Shown here: positions 32,193 through 42,094 of the stretch, in pieces
How the letters are laid out: each line of letters opens with the position of its first letter
Numbering within the stretch: position 1 is the first letter of the stretch
From: a virus
Direction: 5' to 3' (one strand)
Length of the DNA: 61,166 nucleotides
IMG/VR virus record: IMGVR_UViG_3300042291_001346
Coordinates: 1 to 61,166 of that record
Translations under genes and position numbers: made by a program
Notes under the pieces: model-generated
What the model saw: only the letters and a program-made list of their open reading frames with translations
Database searches by the model: none
Told to the model about the DNA's origin: nothing

Positions 32193-34634
32193 ATGAGCTC
32201 ACCTGTAAAGATGCAAGGCTACATTAGTTTCCCTAGACAGAAACTATCTGATAAGCAGAAAGATGATAATTGGTACAAGAAGAATATTGACTTCGCAGAA
32301 CACTTACTTACATCTGATGTAAACCTTCGCTCTAACTTTAAGAATAAGAAAGCTAACTATAATCTGAGAGCTAATATTATTAACTCTAAGGATTTTGAAA
32401 AATATATCAATCCTGATAACTTAGATATGGAATCACTTCCTGCAAGTTTTCAGCACGTAGGAATTGAGAATTCTAAAATTAATTTACTCTTAGGCGAATA
32501 CTCTCGCCGTAAAAAAGAATTTAAAGCATATATCTCTTCTAATGATTCAGAAGCAATCTCTCGTAAAGAGCAGGCGTTGATGGAGCAAATTAAAACAGAG
32601 GTTACTAGTATGATTACTAGTACATCTATCACTGAAGAAGAGATTCAAAAAAGATTACAAGCTTTAGAAAAATATAAGACATATGAATTCCAAGATATCG
32701 CTGAGATAGTATCTAATAAAATTCTTAAGAAAGAATATAAAGAAGGAGACTTTGATTTTACTTTCTTAAAAACTTTTGAAGATCTATTAGTTGGTGGTGA
32801 GGAAATTATGTATTGTGGCGTATTAGGAGGTGTTCCTGTAATGCGTCGTGTTAATCCAATGAACCTTTATACTATGGGAGGTAACTCTATGTATATTGAG
32901 GATGCGGATATTATTGTAGAGTACGGTTACAAATCTATTGGGCAAATTATAGATGATTACTGGGATACGTTATCGGCAGATGATGTTGACTTCTTAGAGC
33001 GCGGTAAAACAGATGCATCAGCAGGCGGCGGAGGTATAGGCCTTAACCGAGATATTTCTGTTTATGATTACTACGGCGAGCAAGGAGCACTATCTATTTT
33101 CCATCCCAATGAGATGGGAACTAGAACATTTGCAGGTGCATTTGATACATACGGAAACGTGCGTGTATTGAAAGTATGTTGGAGATCAAGACGTAAGATT
33201 GGAGAGTTAACTTATTTTGATGATGAAGGTCAAGAGCAAAAAGACTGGGTTCCAGAAGACTACAAACCTAAAAAAGAATTAGGAGAAACAGTAGAATGGA
33301 AATGGGTAAATGAATGGATGGAAGGTACAAAAATTGCTGACCATATCTACACACTTATGCGTCCAGTGCCTTATGCATCTAAATCATTAGTAAACAAATC
33401 TAAAGGCACTCCTCCATACGTAGGCTCCGTCAACTCCACCAACGATTACAAAGTCCAATCCCTTATGGACATTATGAAGCCTCTTGCATATTCTTATGAT
33501 ATCGCCTACTATAAAAGAGAGCTAGAAATCGCCACGTATAAGGGTGCCTTTACTGCTATCAACTCGTCGCTTATTCCGTCAGGTTGGGATCCTAAAGAAT
33601 GGATGAGATATGTAACTATCAACAAGTTTGCGTGGTTAGATCCTACAAATGAAATTTTAAAAGGCCCATCTCAAGGTAAATCTGCAGGAGCATTTAATAC
33701 ACTTACTGCTCAACAAATACAAATGGGAGATCCTAATGCTATTGGTATGTATACAAACTTACTATTAGACATTGAGACTACTCTAGGTAAATTAGCAGGA
33801 GTATCAGGAGCAAGAGAGGGAGAAATCAGCAACCGTGAAGCAGTACAAAATGTTGAGCGCGAGATGACTCAAAGTTCTAACATTACTGAGAAGTGGTTCG
33901 CTATCGATGCTAACTTCCGTAAGCGCGTACTTACTAAATTCTTAGAGTGCTGTAAATATGCATACAAAACAAATCCTAAAAAGGGTCAATACGTATTAGA
34001 CGATATGGGCCAGGAAGTAGTATCTAAATTCGACGAGTTTGTATCTACTGAGTATGACGTACACGTTTCTAACTCTACTAGTGATACACAATTGTACAAT
34101 GACCTAAGAGCACTTTCTCAAGCGGCTATTCAAAATGGTCAAGCAACTATTGCGGATCTTGTGGCTATCTCTCAATCAGAATCTGTACAAGAGATTGCTA
34201 AAAAACTTGAATCTTCTTCTAGAAAAATTAGAGAAGAAAATCAAGCAATGGAAGAGAAGAAAATGAAACAAGCGCAGCAGCAAGCACAGCTTGAGGCACA
34301 AGATAGACAAGCACAACGTGACTTCGAAATGAAGAAACATGATGATGAAATCGCAGTTAAACGCGAGCAGATTCAAGCTAACTTAGAATTAGGACACATC
34401 AAAGAAATGGGTAGTGAAGTAAGACATCAACGCGATAATAGTACGCGCGTAGATACTGATAAAAACGGTATCGATGATTTTTTAGATTTACGTCGCACAG
34501 ATATTGATGAGAACTATAAAAATGAACAAGTACGTTTAGAGGAGGAAAAGCTAGCAGAAACACAGCGAGCTAACATGGAAAGAGAAGCTATTCAGAGAGC
34601 AGCTCTTTCTAAGAAACCTACAAGCTCTAAATAA
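32193..34634 (+). CDS. Portal protein
   Basis: 813 residues, the usual size for crAss-like portals. It follows the terminase and precedes scaffold-like and capsid genes. The middle has features of portal wing/crown regions (GGEEIMYCGVLGGVPVMRRVNP), and the last ~200 residues form a long Gln/Glu/Lys-rich coiled coil (KMKQAQQQAQLEAQ) extending as a barrel. The C-terminal segment DTDKNGIDDFLDLRRTD looks like a Ca-binding DxDxNG-type loop. It forms the dodecameric vertex ring for DNA passage. Confidence 0.85.
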   Translation: MSSPVKMQGYISFPRQKLSDKQKDDNWYKKNIDFAEHLLTSDVNLRSNFKNKKANYNLRANIINSKDFEKYINPDNLDMESLPASFQHVGIENSKINLLLGEYSRRKKEFKAYISSNDSEAISRKEQALMEQIKTEVTSMITSTSITEEEIQKRLQALEKYKTYEFQDIAEIVSNKILKKEYKEGDFDFTFLKTFEDLLVGGEEIMYCGVLGGVPVMRRVNPMNLYTMGGNSMYIEDADIIVEYGYKSIGQIIDDYWDTLSADDVDFLERGKTDASAGGGGIGLNRDISVYDYYGEQGALSIFHPNEMGTRTFAGAFDTYGNVRVLKVCWRSRRKIGELTYFDDEGQEQKDWVPEDYKPKKELGETVEWKWVNEWMEGTKIADHIYTLMRPVPYASKSLVNKSKGTPPYVGSVNSTNDYKVQSLMDIMKPLAYSYDIAYYKRELEIATYKGAFTAINSSLIPSGWDPKEWMRYVTINKFAWLDPTNEILKGPSQGKSAGAFNTLTAQQIQMGDPNAIGMYTNLLLDIETTLGKLAGVSGAREGEISNREAVQNVEREMTQSSNITEKWFAIDANFRKRVLTKFLECCKYAYKTNPKKGQYVLDDMGQEVVSKFDEFVSTEYDVHVSNSTSDTQLYNDLRALSQAAIQNGQATIADLVAISQSESVQEIAKKLESSSRKIREENQAMEEKKMKQAQQQAQLEAQDRQAQRDFEMKKHDDEIAVKREQIQANLELGHIKEMGSEVRHQRDNSTRVDTDKNGIDDFLDLRRTDIDENYKNEQVRLEEEKLAETQRANMEREAIQRAALSKKPTSSK

Positions 34635-34648
34635 AGCTATACGATTAT

Positions 34649-34680
34649 AGAGGGGTAAGTAAAAATTATTACTCCTCTTT
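34649..34680 (+). terminator. Hairpin terminator after the portal gene
   Basis: AGAGGGGTAA (34649-34658) pairs with TTACTCCTCT (34669-34678, one G-U), followed by TTATAAAAATAATTTT. Probably attenuates rather than stops late transcription. Confidence 0.65.
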
Positions 34681-34723
34681 ATAAAAATAATTTTAATATT
34701 GTAACCAATTAACGACAGCAAAA
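34681..34723 (+). promoter_or_regulatory. A/T-rich late-gene leader element
   Basis: ATAAAAATAATTTTAATATTG followed by GACAGCAAAA just before the ATG. A similar A/T block (ATAAAAATAATTAATATATT, 35891-35910) precedes the capsid gene and GACAGCAAAA recurs before the gene at 37549. Could be a phage late promoter plus translation leader. Confidence 0.4.
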
Positions 34724-34724
34724 T

Positions 34725-35894
34725 ATGGCAGAATTAGGAAACGACTTATTTGATGGGCTTCAAATAATGTCACCCGAAGAGTTAAACTCAGCAGTTAGAG
34801 CTACTGAGGAAAACGATGAGGAAACAGAAACTACAGCAGCGTCAGAGTTTACACTCGAACCAGTAGAAACTGAAAAAGGAGAAGGAGCATACGAAAACAA
34901 AACACCTGCGACAAAGGTCACAGAAGAAAAAATAGATACTTCAGCAGCTAAAAGTGAAGCAGTGTACAAGGCCTTAATGAAGGAATTAGTTACATCTGGA
35001 ATCTTGACCTCAGCAGAAGTAGAACAATTAGATGAGTTACCAGGTACTCTTGATACTATCAAAGACTTGATGACCAAAACAGTAGAGACAAACTTTAAAA
35101 CCAAAGAAGAAAATTGGAAAAGAAGTTTGCCTTCAGAAAAGAAACGTTTTCTTGAGATAGAAGATGCGTTTGATGAAACAGACCAAGCGATCCTAATGGC
35201 GCAACGTCTAGAGTTCTTTGAAAATGTTAATGCAGAGCAAATTAAAAATGATGTTAATTTGCAAAAGCAGATTTACTTTGAGCAATTAAAGTCAAAAAAC
35301 TTTAGTGATGAAGATGCGTTAGAAGCTATTGCAGATGCAGAAGCAGTAAACAAACTTCAAGACAAAGCTTTTAAAGCAATTCCTGAATTAAAGTCACAAG
35401 CTAACCAGGTAATCCAATATGGAAGATCTGCTAAAGAAGCTAAGACTAAGGCAGAGCAAGAAGCACAGTCTAAAATGTTTGACAGTTTAGTATCTAACAT
35501 CGATAGCAGAGATGCATTCATCGATGGTTTAAATCTAAACAAAGTTGCCAAAGATAAATTAAAACAAAACATTATGACTCCTGTCTACAAAGATCCAAAG
35601 ACAGGTTCAGAGTTAAATAGTTTGATGTACAAACAACAAAGAAACCCAGTAGAGTTTGAAATGTTGATCAACTATTACGACACAATTGGATTATTTAATT
35701 TAGATAAAGAAGGTAAATTTAAACCAGACATTACTAAATTAAAAACAGTAGCTAAGACAGCAGCAATCAACGAACTTGATAAAGTGATTGCCGCAGAAGA
35801 GCAGAGAGGTGTAGGCCGAAATACTTCAGTCGAAACGTCTCAAAAAACAGAAGGCCTTCTCAATATGCTCGAAAGTGCATTTGCTAAGAAATAA
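34725..35894 (+). CDS. Scaffold-like capsid assembly protein
   Basis: 389 residues, strongly acidic N-terminus (ATEENDEETETTAASEFTLEPVE) then long helices rich in Lys/Glu/Ala/Gln (KSQANQVIQYGRSAKEAKTKAEQEAQ). Such elongated, acidic, helical proteins encoded between portal and major capsid are typically scaffolds or protease-scaffold fusions; no protease motif is seen. It would guide head assembly and be removed before packaging. Confidence 0.7.
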   Translation: MAELGNDLFDGLQIMSPEELNSAVRATEENDEETETTAASEFTLEPVETEKGEGAYENKTPATKVTEEKIDTSAAKSEAVYKALMKELVTSGILTSAEVEQLDELPGTLDTIKDLMTKTVETNFKTKEENWKRSLPSEKKRFLEIEDAFDETDQAILMAQRLEFFENVNAEQIKNDVNLQKQIYFEQLKSKNFSDEDALEAIADAEAVNKLQDKAFKAIPELKSQANQVIQYGRSAKEAKTKAEQEAQSKMFDSLVSNIDSRDAFIDGLNLNKVAKDKLKQNIMTPVYKDPKTGSELNSLMYKQQRNPVEFEMLINYYDTIGLFNLDKEGKFKPDITKLKTVAKTAAINELDKVIAAEEQRGVGRNTSVETSQKTEGLLNMLESAFAKK

Positions 35895-35938
35895 AAATAA
35901 TTAATATATTCCGTCTAACAATTTAATACAAACAAACA

Positions 35939-37450
35939 ATGGCTCAATTACTTCCATTACAACGGTATGAGGCTAAAGACTACAATGGTTTGGTTACTGA
36001 TAACCACTTCCATTCTTTGTACCAACAAAAACCACAGTTGATTAGCAACGTGATCAAAGAGATCTACAAAACTAATCTTCAAGGTAAATTACGTGAATTC
36101 GTTGATCGCTTCCCAGTAAAAGAAGTTGAACAAGAAAACGGATTCTACAACTGGATGTTGCAAGGTCAACATGACAAAAACTTGCCTCTAGTTGATGCAG
36201 AAACTATCTCAGGAGCATCTATCTCTGCAGGGACATTCCCAGCAAACGTAGGAGCAAACGGTGAGCGTTTCTACTTAATCTTTGACGAGCCTTTATTCGA
36301 AGAAACTAACGTTCTTCGTGGAGAAGTTGATGACTACCATTTATTGGTTAAGAAATCAATGGATGCAGGTTCTCGTTACAAATTTGAAGTTGAATTAGTA
36401 ACTGACAATGCTAACAAAACTATTCCTTCTGAGGAATTAGCTATCGGTACTCGTTGGTCTAAATTCTACTCATTGTCCCCTTCAACGTTGTCTTACCAAG
36501 GTGCTAAACCTTATTTCACTTCTCCTTGGAGAATGGAAAACCGTCCTTCTACACTTCGTATGGAGTATGAAGTAGCAGGTAACACAATCAACAAAGGTAA
36601 AAATGAGCCTTTAGAGTTTGGTTTCAATTACAAAGGTCAACAAGAGTCTATCTGGATTAACTACCAAGATTTAGTAGCTCACCACCAATGTGAAGAAATG
36701 TTCGCTCGTATGTTGATGTACGGTAAGAAAAACTGGACAGCTGATCACAAGTACTTGAACAAAGATGACAAAACTAAATATGCAGTTGAGTCAGGTGCAG
36801 GTTTCTTTGATCAAATCGCTCCATCAAACGTACACTACTACAATACTTATGACTTAGATTGGCATTTAGAGTTGTTGTTAGATATGGGAGTTGGTAAAAT
36901 TGAGCGTGGAAAACGTACTATCCACTTGTTAACAGGTGAGTTTGGTGCAATTGAAATCTCTAAACAAATCAACGCTAAATCTGGAAGCGGTAAGTTTACA
37001 GTTATCTCTGACAAATTCTTAACGTCAAACACTAACCCAGGAAACTTAGGTGGTAAAAACACTAAAGGTTTAATGGAGCCACAGTGGAACGTGTACGAAT
37101 GGTACAACGGAGTAGTTATCATGGTTGAGATCGTAGATTTCTTTGATGATGATGTATACTTCCCACAACGTCACCCAGATGGAAAAGGTATCGTAGAATC
37201 TCACCGTATCCTTGCTTTGGATTATGGAGATAATGCTGGTATCTACCGTGTTAAACCAAAAGGAGTTCCAGATTACAACTGGGCATATATCCCAGGTATG
37301 AGAGATCCATTCTCTCCTGCAGGAAAAGGTTCACCGAAAATGGTTGCATCACGTGTTGACGGTTATGAAGTACATTTCCAGAAATGGGGAGGTATGATGA
37401 TCGAAGATCCAACTAAAGTAGTTGACTTGCGTTTGGCAGTAGAAAGATAA
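35939..37450 (+). CDS. Major capsid protein
   Basis: 503 residues, matching the length of crAss-like capsid proteins (HK97 fold expected). It follows terminase, portal and scaffold in the standard order. Base composition and codon use differ from neighbours (more GGT/AAC/TTC-type codons), as expected for a highly expressed gene, and the gene is followed by a strong terminator. The segments VVIMVEIVDFFDDDVYFPQRHPDG and IPGMRDPFSPAGKG near the C-terminus look like the most conserved part. Confidence 0.85.
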   Translation: MAQLLPLQRYEAKDYNGLVTDNHFHSLYQQKPQLISNVIKEIYKTNLQGKLREFVDRFPVKEVEQENGFYNWMLQGQHDKNLPLVDAETISGASISAGTFPANVGANGERFYLIFDEPLFEETNVLRGEVDDYHLLVKKSMDAGSRYKFEVELVTDNANKTIPSEELAIGTRWSKFYSLSPSTLSYQGAKPYFTSPWRMENRPSTLRMEYEVAGNTINKGKNEPLEFGFNYKGQQESIWINYQDLVAHHQCEEMFARMLMYGKKNWTADHKYLNKDDKTKYAVESGAGFFDQIAPSNVHYYNTYDLDWHLELLLDMGVGKIERGKRTIHLLTGEFGAIEISKQINAKSGSGKFTVISDKFLTSNTNPGNLGGKNTKGLMEPQWNVYEWYNGVVIMVEIVDFFDDDVYFPQRHPDGKGIVESHRILALDYGDNAGIYRVKPKGVPDYNWAYIPGMRDPFSPAGKGSPKMVASRVDGYEVHFQKWGGMMIEDPTKVVDLRLAVER

Positions 37451-37469
37451 TCTACTGATCATATAAAAT

Positions 37470-37515
37470 AAAAGGACCCTCCCCTGGGAGTTGAACGCCT
37501 CAGGGGACCCTTTTA
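37470..37515 (+). terminator. Strong terminator after the capsid gene
   Basis: TCCCCTG (37480-37486) with CAGGGGA (37501-37507), extended by outer AAAAGG/CCTTTT pairing with a bulge, and TTTTATAAT after it. It follows the capsid gene by 20 bp. Confidence 0.85.
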
Positions 37516-37548
37516 TAATGAGAGAATTAATTTTAAGACAGCAAAAAA

Positions 37549-38490
37549 ATGGAAAAAACAGCAACAGCTGAAAAGATCGTCTACGGGTCTTTTCTTCAAG
37601 ACAGAATTGTCAGCATTAAACCAGTAGAATCAGCGGGTAAATGGAGTAACTTATTAGTTGCAAATCAGGATAATAAAAAGGATCCTTTTTTGTACAACAA
37701 AATAAAAAGAAGCTACCAAGTTCCTCTTAACAGTGAGAACCGTGGTGGTGGAGTAAAAGTAATTTTGGATGACTCAGTAAGAGTAAAAATCCAAAAATAC
37801 ATGGAGTCTCATCCAAACGGGATGACTCAAAAAGAGTTCTTTGAAAAAGAATTAGGAGTAGATTTAAACCCTACACTAATTGCAGATAAAAACTTCTGGA
37901 GATCAGATAGAAGAGGTCGTGTAATTCTAACTAAAGAAGGAGCTACATTAAACCTTAACTATTCTCTAGACATGCTTAAGTACTTAATCTTATTATCTAA
38001 TAAGATGCTAGTTTCTCCATCTTACGATGAAAGAGTAAACAAAGCAACTTACGAGTTTATGATTGTAGACGAAAGCAAAGTAACGACTAAGAAACTTGCA
38101 GAGGCAAATGTTAAAGCACAAGCTTTTGTTAAGTTCGCAGAAATTACAAACAGCAAGAAATCTACTATTGGATTTATTAAATCTCTTGGTAGAACAATTC
38201 CTGCTACAGCAACAGAAGATTGGTTGAAAGCAGAGGTGCTTAATATTGTTGATACAAATCCTAATTATTTCTTGGATATTGTAAACCATCCACAATATAA
38301 TGAGCGTATCTTTGTACAAGAAGCTACAGAAGCTGGAGCTATTATTAGAAAAGGTGAGAAGCGTTATACACTTGATAACGGAGCAGAGTTAGGAGAACTT
38401 ACAGATGTAATTAACTACCTACTTAATCCTGACAATCAAGAAGTTAAACTTCGCATCAAAGCAAAAATTGACATGACTAAACGTAATTAA
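37549..38490 (+). CDS. Structural-block protein, unknown
   Basis: 313 residues, basic and soluble, no motif recognised. It lies just after the capsid gene and its terminator and starts after the leader element GACAGCAAAA. The basic N-terminal half and helical C-terminus would suit a minor head or head-completion protein. Ends 2 bp before the next gene. Confidence 0.6.
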   Translation: MEKTATAEKIVYGSFLQDRIVSIKPVESAGKWSNLLVANQDNKKDPFLYNKIKRSYQVPLNSENRGGGVKVILDDSVRVKIQKYMESHPNGMTQKEFFEKELGVDLNPTLIADKNFWRSDRRGRVILTKEGATLNLNYSLDMLKYLILLSNKMLVSPSYDERVNKATYEFMIVDESKVTTKKLAEANVKAQAFVKFAEITNSKKSTIGFIKSLGRTIPATATEDWLKAEVLNIVDTNPNYFLDIVNHPQYNERIFVQEATEAGAIIRKGEKRYTLDNGAELGELTDVINYLLNPDNQEVKLRIKAKIDMTKRN

Positions 38491-38492
38491 AA

Positions 38493-39257
38493 ATGACTGC
38501 AAATCAAATGGCCGATGAGTTAGAACTAAAGTTAGATCGTTCAGACAGCTTTGGTTCTCCAGGATACGAGGATTTTGAATTATCTTCTGTCTTAACAGAA
38601 GCGGAACATTTGTATGTTAAAAAGTTTTACGATGAGTTAAATAATCGAAAAGGCAAAGGCTTTGAGGAAATTGAAATACGAAACCAAGGACTAGCAGCGT
38701 TAGTACAAGACGCTGCTTCTTGTCCAGTTTCAGCGTCGCAAGTAGGCGTACTTGCAACGAATAATGTGATAGGCAAGTTCTTTGATTTACCAAGTAATCA
38801 CATGTATACTATCTTTGAGCAGTGTACCATAAATAAAAATTTATGTGGAACCACTACTCCTATGAAAGCATATGTTATCACTGTAGCGCACAGTGAAATA
38901 CAAAGATTCGATTGGAGTAAGTACAAACGTCCTTACTACAGCACAACAGGTGACGCAAGAGTATGGCGTTCAGAGTTTAGCAGAACAGTGTCAGGTATTA
39001 ACCCTAATACTACTGCTACAGCGAAACGCCACGAGCTATTCACTGATGGAACTTTTAATATCGTAGATTACAATATGCGATATCTTAAGAATCCTGAAGC
39101 AATAGTAGTAAACAGGGTGTCTCCTTCGAGTCAAAAAAATTGTGAGTTTGATGAATCAACTCACAGAGTAATTATAGACATGGCAACAGATTTAATGATG
39201 CAACGTGTCAAAGAACAAAAAGCACAACTTATAGAGCCACTTAAGGATCTAGAATAA
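38493..39257 (+). CDS. Structural-block protein, possible head-completion/adaptor
   Basis: 254 residues. The end (INRVSPSSQKNCEFDESTHRVIIDMATDLMMQRVKEQKAQLIE) resembles the C-terminal helix of crAss-like proteins encoded downstream of the capsid gene. No enzymatic motif. Position between capsid and a beta-rich surface protein suggests a head or connector component. Confidence 0.6.
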   Translation: MTANQMADELELKLDRSDSFGSPGYEDFELSSVLTEAEHLYVKKFYDELNNRKGKGFEEIEIRNQGLAALVQDAASCPVSASQVGVLATNNVIGKFFDLPSNHMYTIFEQCTINKNLCGTTTPMKAYVITVAHSEIQRFDWSKYKRPYYSTTGDARVWRSEFSRTVSGINPNTTATAKRHELFTDGTFNIVDYNMRYLKNPEAIVVNRVSPSSQKNCEFDESTHRVIIDMATDLMMQRVKEQKAQLIEPLKDLE

Positions 39258-39290
39258 ATAACGATTATTAATTTTAAAACTTAAACAAAA

Positions 39291-40580
39291 ATGTTTAGAG
39301 AAGCAAACAACGTATTTAGTGTCGTTCTTAGTGACGTAACTAAATTAACTGCTAACCTACCTGCTGTAGGAACTGTGGTAACAAATGCCAACCTTGAGTC
39401 TGGCGCAGTAGTATTATGTGATATGGGAATGCGTCGTTTAGATGCAACTGCATATACAGCTTTGGCTGCTACAGCACAATACTTTGTAGTACAAGGTCGT
39501 GGAGCAAACACTTCACTTATGAGATCTCCTGCGATTACTAAAGGAACTACAAATTTTTCTATTGCTAAATACAAAGCACCAGTACAACAAGTAACTTATG
39601 TTGGTTACAATGGTACAACAGGAGCTTTGCCAACAGCAAACAACAGTGATTTCTGGATCAAAGTTCGTAAACGTGATAACGATGCTGCTAACCGTTCTCA
39701 ACCAATGAGTTTATTTGCAGGTCCAGTTAAAACTGACGCTACAGGTAATCAAGCAGAGTTGGCTACATTGTTAGTGAAATCTGGTTACAAAAACTTTACA
39801 TCACAAGAGCCTGCAAATGGTTACTTGAAAATGGAAGCAGTTTGTAACAATGCTGGTGCTTCTATTACAGGTGCTCCAACATCTTTTGGTGTAACTTACC
39901 GTTCTAAAGTAGTTACTATTACAGGTACAGCTACTTCTAACGTTGCTGTAGGAGATTACATCCGTTTAGGAGGTACTACAACTACAACTCCAGTTTACCA
40001 AGTTGCTGCAGTAACTGCAACAACTATCACATTGTCTTCTTTCTATGTAGGTGATACAGCAACTATTCTTGTAGCAAGTGCTCAAGTTATTGCTGCTGCA
40101 ACTGCTGCAACTGCTACATTTGGAATTAAATTGACAGGTGTTCCTGCTCCATTTAACGTAAACACTATGCGTGATTACTACGCAAACCGTTTCACTACTA
40201 CTTTCTCTGATTCTTCAGTATTGATTTCAGTAGCTGGTGCTCAAAATGGTAATGGTGCTTGGCAACAAGTTGCAATGGACGAATACTTATCTTACGGATT
40301 CGAAGGAGAAAACAACCAATTGGCTGTTCCATCTTTAGCTCGTGATCAGTATGTTAAGATCCCTGGTGTTGGTTCTCTTGTAGCTGCTGACTGTACATAC
40401 TCTGCATTAAGCATTGCTTGGACAGAAGATATGAGAGGTCTTGTATCTATGGCTCCTGCTAAAGGAAACGTAATTGTTTGGTTAAACCTTTCAAGTGCAG
40501 GAAGTTTATCTGCTACTACTAATACAGGTAACCAATTAGTAACGTCTTTTGGATTAACTGCATCAGACTTTAACGCGTAA
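39291..40580 (+). CDS. Beta-rich virion protein, possible capsid auxiliary or head fibre
   Basis: 429 residues, Thr/Ala/Gly/Val-rich and beta-stranded (VVTITGTATSNVAVGDYIRLGGTTTTTPVYQV is an Ig/beta-sandwich-like repeat in the middle). Codon use is optimised like the capsid gene, and a terminator follows, both signs of an abundant virion protein. The exact role (capsid decoration, head fibre or tail) is not clear. Confidence 0.65.
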   Translation: MFREANNVFSVVLSDVTKLTANLPAVGTVVTNANLESGAVVLCDMGMRRLDATAYTALAATAQYFVVQGRGANTSLMRSPAITKGTTNFSIAKYKAPVQQVTYVGYNGTTGALPTANNSDFWIKVRKRDNDAANRSQPMSLFAGPVKTDATGNQAELATLLVKSGYKNFTSQEPANGYLKMEAVCNNAGASITGAPTSFGVTYRSKVVTITGTATSNVAVGDYIRLGGTTTTTPVYQVAAVTATTITLSSFYVGDTATILVASAQVIAAATAATATFGIKLTGVPAPFNVNTMRDYYANRFTTTFSDSSVLISVAGAQNGNGAWQQVAMDEYLSYGFEGENNQLAVPSLARDQYVKIPGVGSLVAADCTYSALSIAWTEDMRGLVSMAPAKGNVIVWLNLSSAGSLSATTNTGNQLVTSFGLTASDFNA

Positions 40581-40592
40581 TTCTCCGCCCAC

Positions 40593-40643
40593 AGTAGTCC
40601 CATCACAAAAATTTTGCTGTCTTTGTGGTGGGCTACTATATTT
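40593..40643 (+). terminator. Long hairpin terminator
   Basis: AGTAG...CCCATCACAAA (40593-40609) pairs with TTTGTGGTGGG...CTACT (40622-40637) to give a ~16-bp stem with one bulge, followed by ATATTTTCC. Confidence 0.8.
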
Positions 40644-40673
40644 TCCTTAAATTTGATTAAATAATTAATTCGT

Positions 40674-41504
40674 ATGGCACTAGTTCCTAAAATATCGGTT
40701 TCTTTTACAGGTAAATGTAACAAAGTCACTTTAGTCGAAACTACTAAGCCATATGAAGCAGCAAACTTAGGAGGTTGGGGAACTCCTAATATTAATACAT
40801 CAGTTATTACTTTAGCTTATGTTTCATTTTACCCTACCTCTACTCCTCCTACAGCTATTAATGCTTCAGGTACAGGTTCAATATCAGGTAATGTATTTAC
40901 TGACACTACTCATCTCTCTGGTACTTTTGCAATTGGGCAAACGTTAGTAGGAATAGGTATTGCTACAGGTACTACAATTACAGGATTTCTTACAGGAACA
41001 GGTAATAACAATGGAGGCACTTACACAGTAAGTATCCCTCAAACAGTAACATCTACAACAATTTCAGGTATATCTGTCTCTGCTAATTACTATTTAAAAA
41101 ATGGTAGCACAAATGTATATGCAACAGCTACGGGTGCTCCTACACCAGGGACGTTTACAGCTATTAATGAAGCTTCATGGACAAATCCTGATGGAGTATA
41201 TCAAGTAGTATATACTGTACAAGTAGGAGCTACTACTTACAAAAATAAAACACAGCATGTTTTATTTTTATGCAATTTATGCAATTGCAAGGATGCTTTA
41301 ATAGTTAAATTATTAAAAGCATGTGATACTAAGGCAGTTATTAAATTAAAAGAACAAGTAGATCAGATGGAGATTTTTATGTATGGAATCAAATCAGCTT
41401 TTGCTTGTGCAGATTTTGATACAGTAGAAACTCTTTTAGATGCTGCAACTAAATATTGTCAAACAATTTCTGACTGCGCCGATTGTGGTTGCGGTGGATG
41501 CTAA
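40674..41504 (+). CDS. Virion protein with Cys-rich C-terminus
   Basis: 276 residues. N-terminal ~190 residues are Thr/Gly/Ser-rich beta repeats (Ig-like or adhesin-like). The last ~70 residues are helical and cysteine-rich ([28 protein letters not shown]), comparable to the C-terminal part of the protein at 42094-42654. It starts a run of surface/fibre genes. Confidence 0.6.
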   Translation: MALVPKISVSFTGKCNKVTLVETTKPYEAANLGGWGTPNINTSVITLAYVSFYPTSTPPTAINASGTGSISGNVFTDTTHLSGTFAIGQTLVGIGIATGTTITGFLTGTGNNNGGTYTVSIPQTVTSTTISGISVSANYYLKNGSTNVYATATGAPTPGTFTAINEASWTNPDGVYQVVYTVQVGATTYKNKTQHVLFLCNLCNCKDALIVKLLKACDTKAVIKLKEQVDQMEIFMYGIKSAFACADFDTVETLLDAATKYCQTISDCADCGCGGC

Positions 41505-41515
41505 TACTTTTTATT

Positions 41516-42094
41516 ATGTGCGACTGCGCTAACTGTGATGAAATAACGTTATTTGAAGGTACTGACGGTAACGGTATTGTTTCTACATCTTATAATTCAG
41601 GAACAGGAGTTTTAACTTTGTATTATACTGATGGTACAACATATAGTACTACTAGTTTAATAGGGCCGACAGGACCCGCTGGACCTACTAACTATGCACC
41701 TGTTTTATATACTAATAATGCATTAGGGTCAGGAACATCAGGGACTTTTCCTACAAGTGCTGTATTACCGAGCATGACTTATACGATTCCTGCAGGAGGA
41801 GCAGGTACTTACGAAGTATTATTTGTAGCAAGTTCTGAATTTACTTTCAGCAGTACGACAAATAATACTATAGGAATTAATATATTTAAAAACGGTACTA
41901 TAGTCGGAGCTAATAATAGTAAAGCAATTAAAATGAGTGGTGTATCTGGAGAAAGTTTTAGTATTCCAGTTACAGTACTAGCTAGTAACATTACAGGAGC
42001 AGTAGGAGATATTATCACAGTACAAAGTACCTCTACATCACCTACAACTGCTTATTTAATATTAGGAATTTTAAAAATTAATAAAGTAGCATAA
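41516..42094 (+). CDS. Small fibre-like protein
   Basis: Start taken at 41516 (MCDCANCDEITLFEG), the first ATG after the upstream stop; a TTG further up lies inside the previous gene. Beta-rich 192 residues. A short collagen-like Gly-Pro stretch (IGPTGPAGP) is followed by a compact beta domain of the tail-fibre knob type (PVLYTNNALGSG, TYTIPAGGAGTYEV). Likely a trimeric receptor or fibre protein. Confidence 0.65.
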   Translation: MCDCANCDEITLFEGTDGNGIVSTSYNSGTGVLTLYYTDGTTYSTTSLIGPTGPAGPTNYAPVLYTNNALGSGTSGTFPTSAVLPSMTYTIPAGGAGTYEVLFVASSEFTFSSTTNNTIGINIFKNGTIVGANNSKAIKMSGVSGESFSIPVTVLASNITGAVGDIITVQSTSTSPTTAYLILGILKINKVA

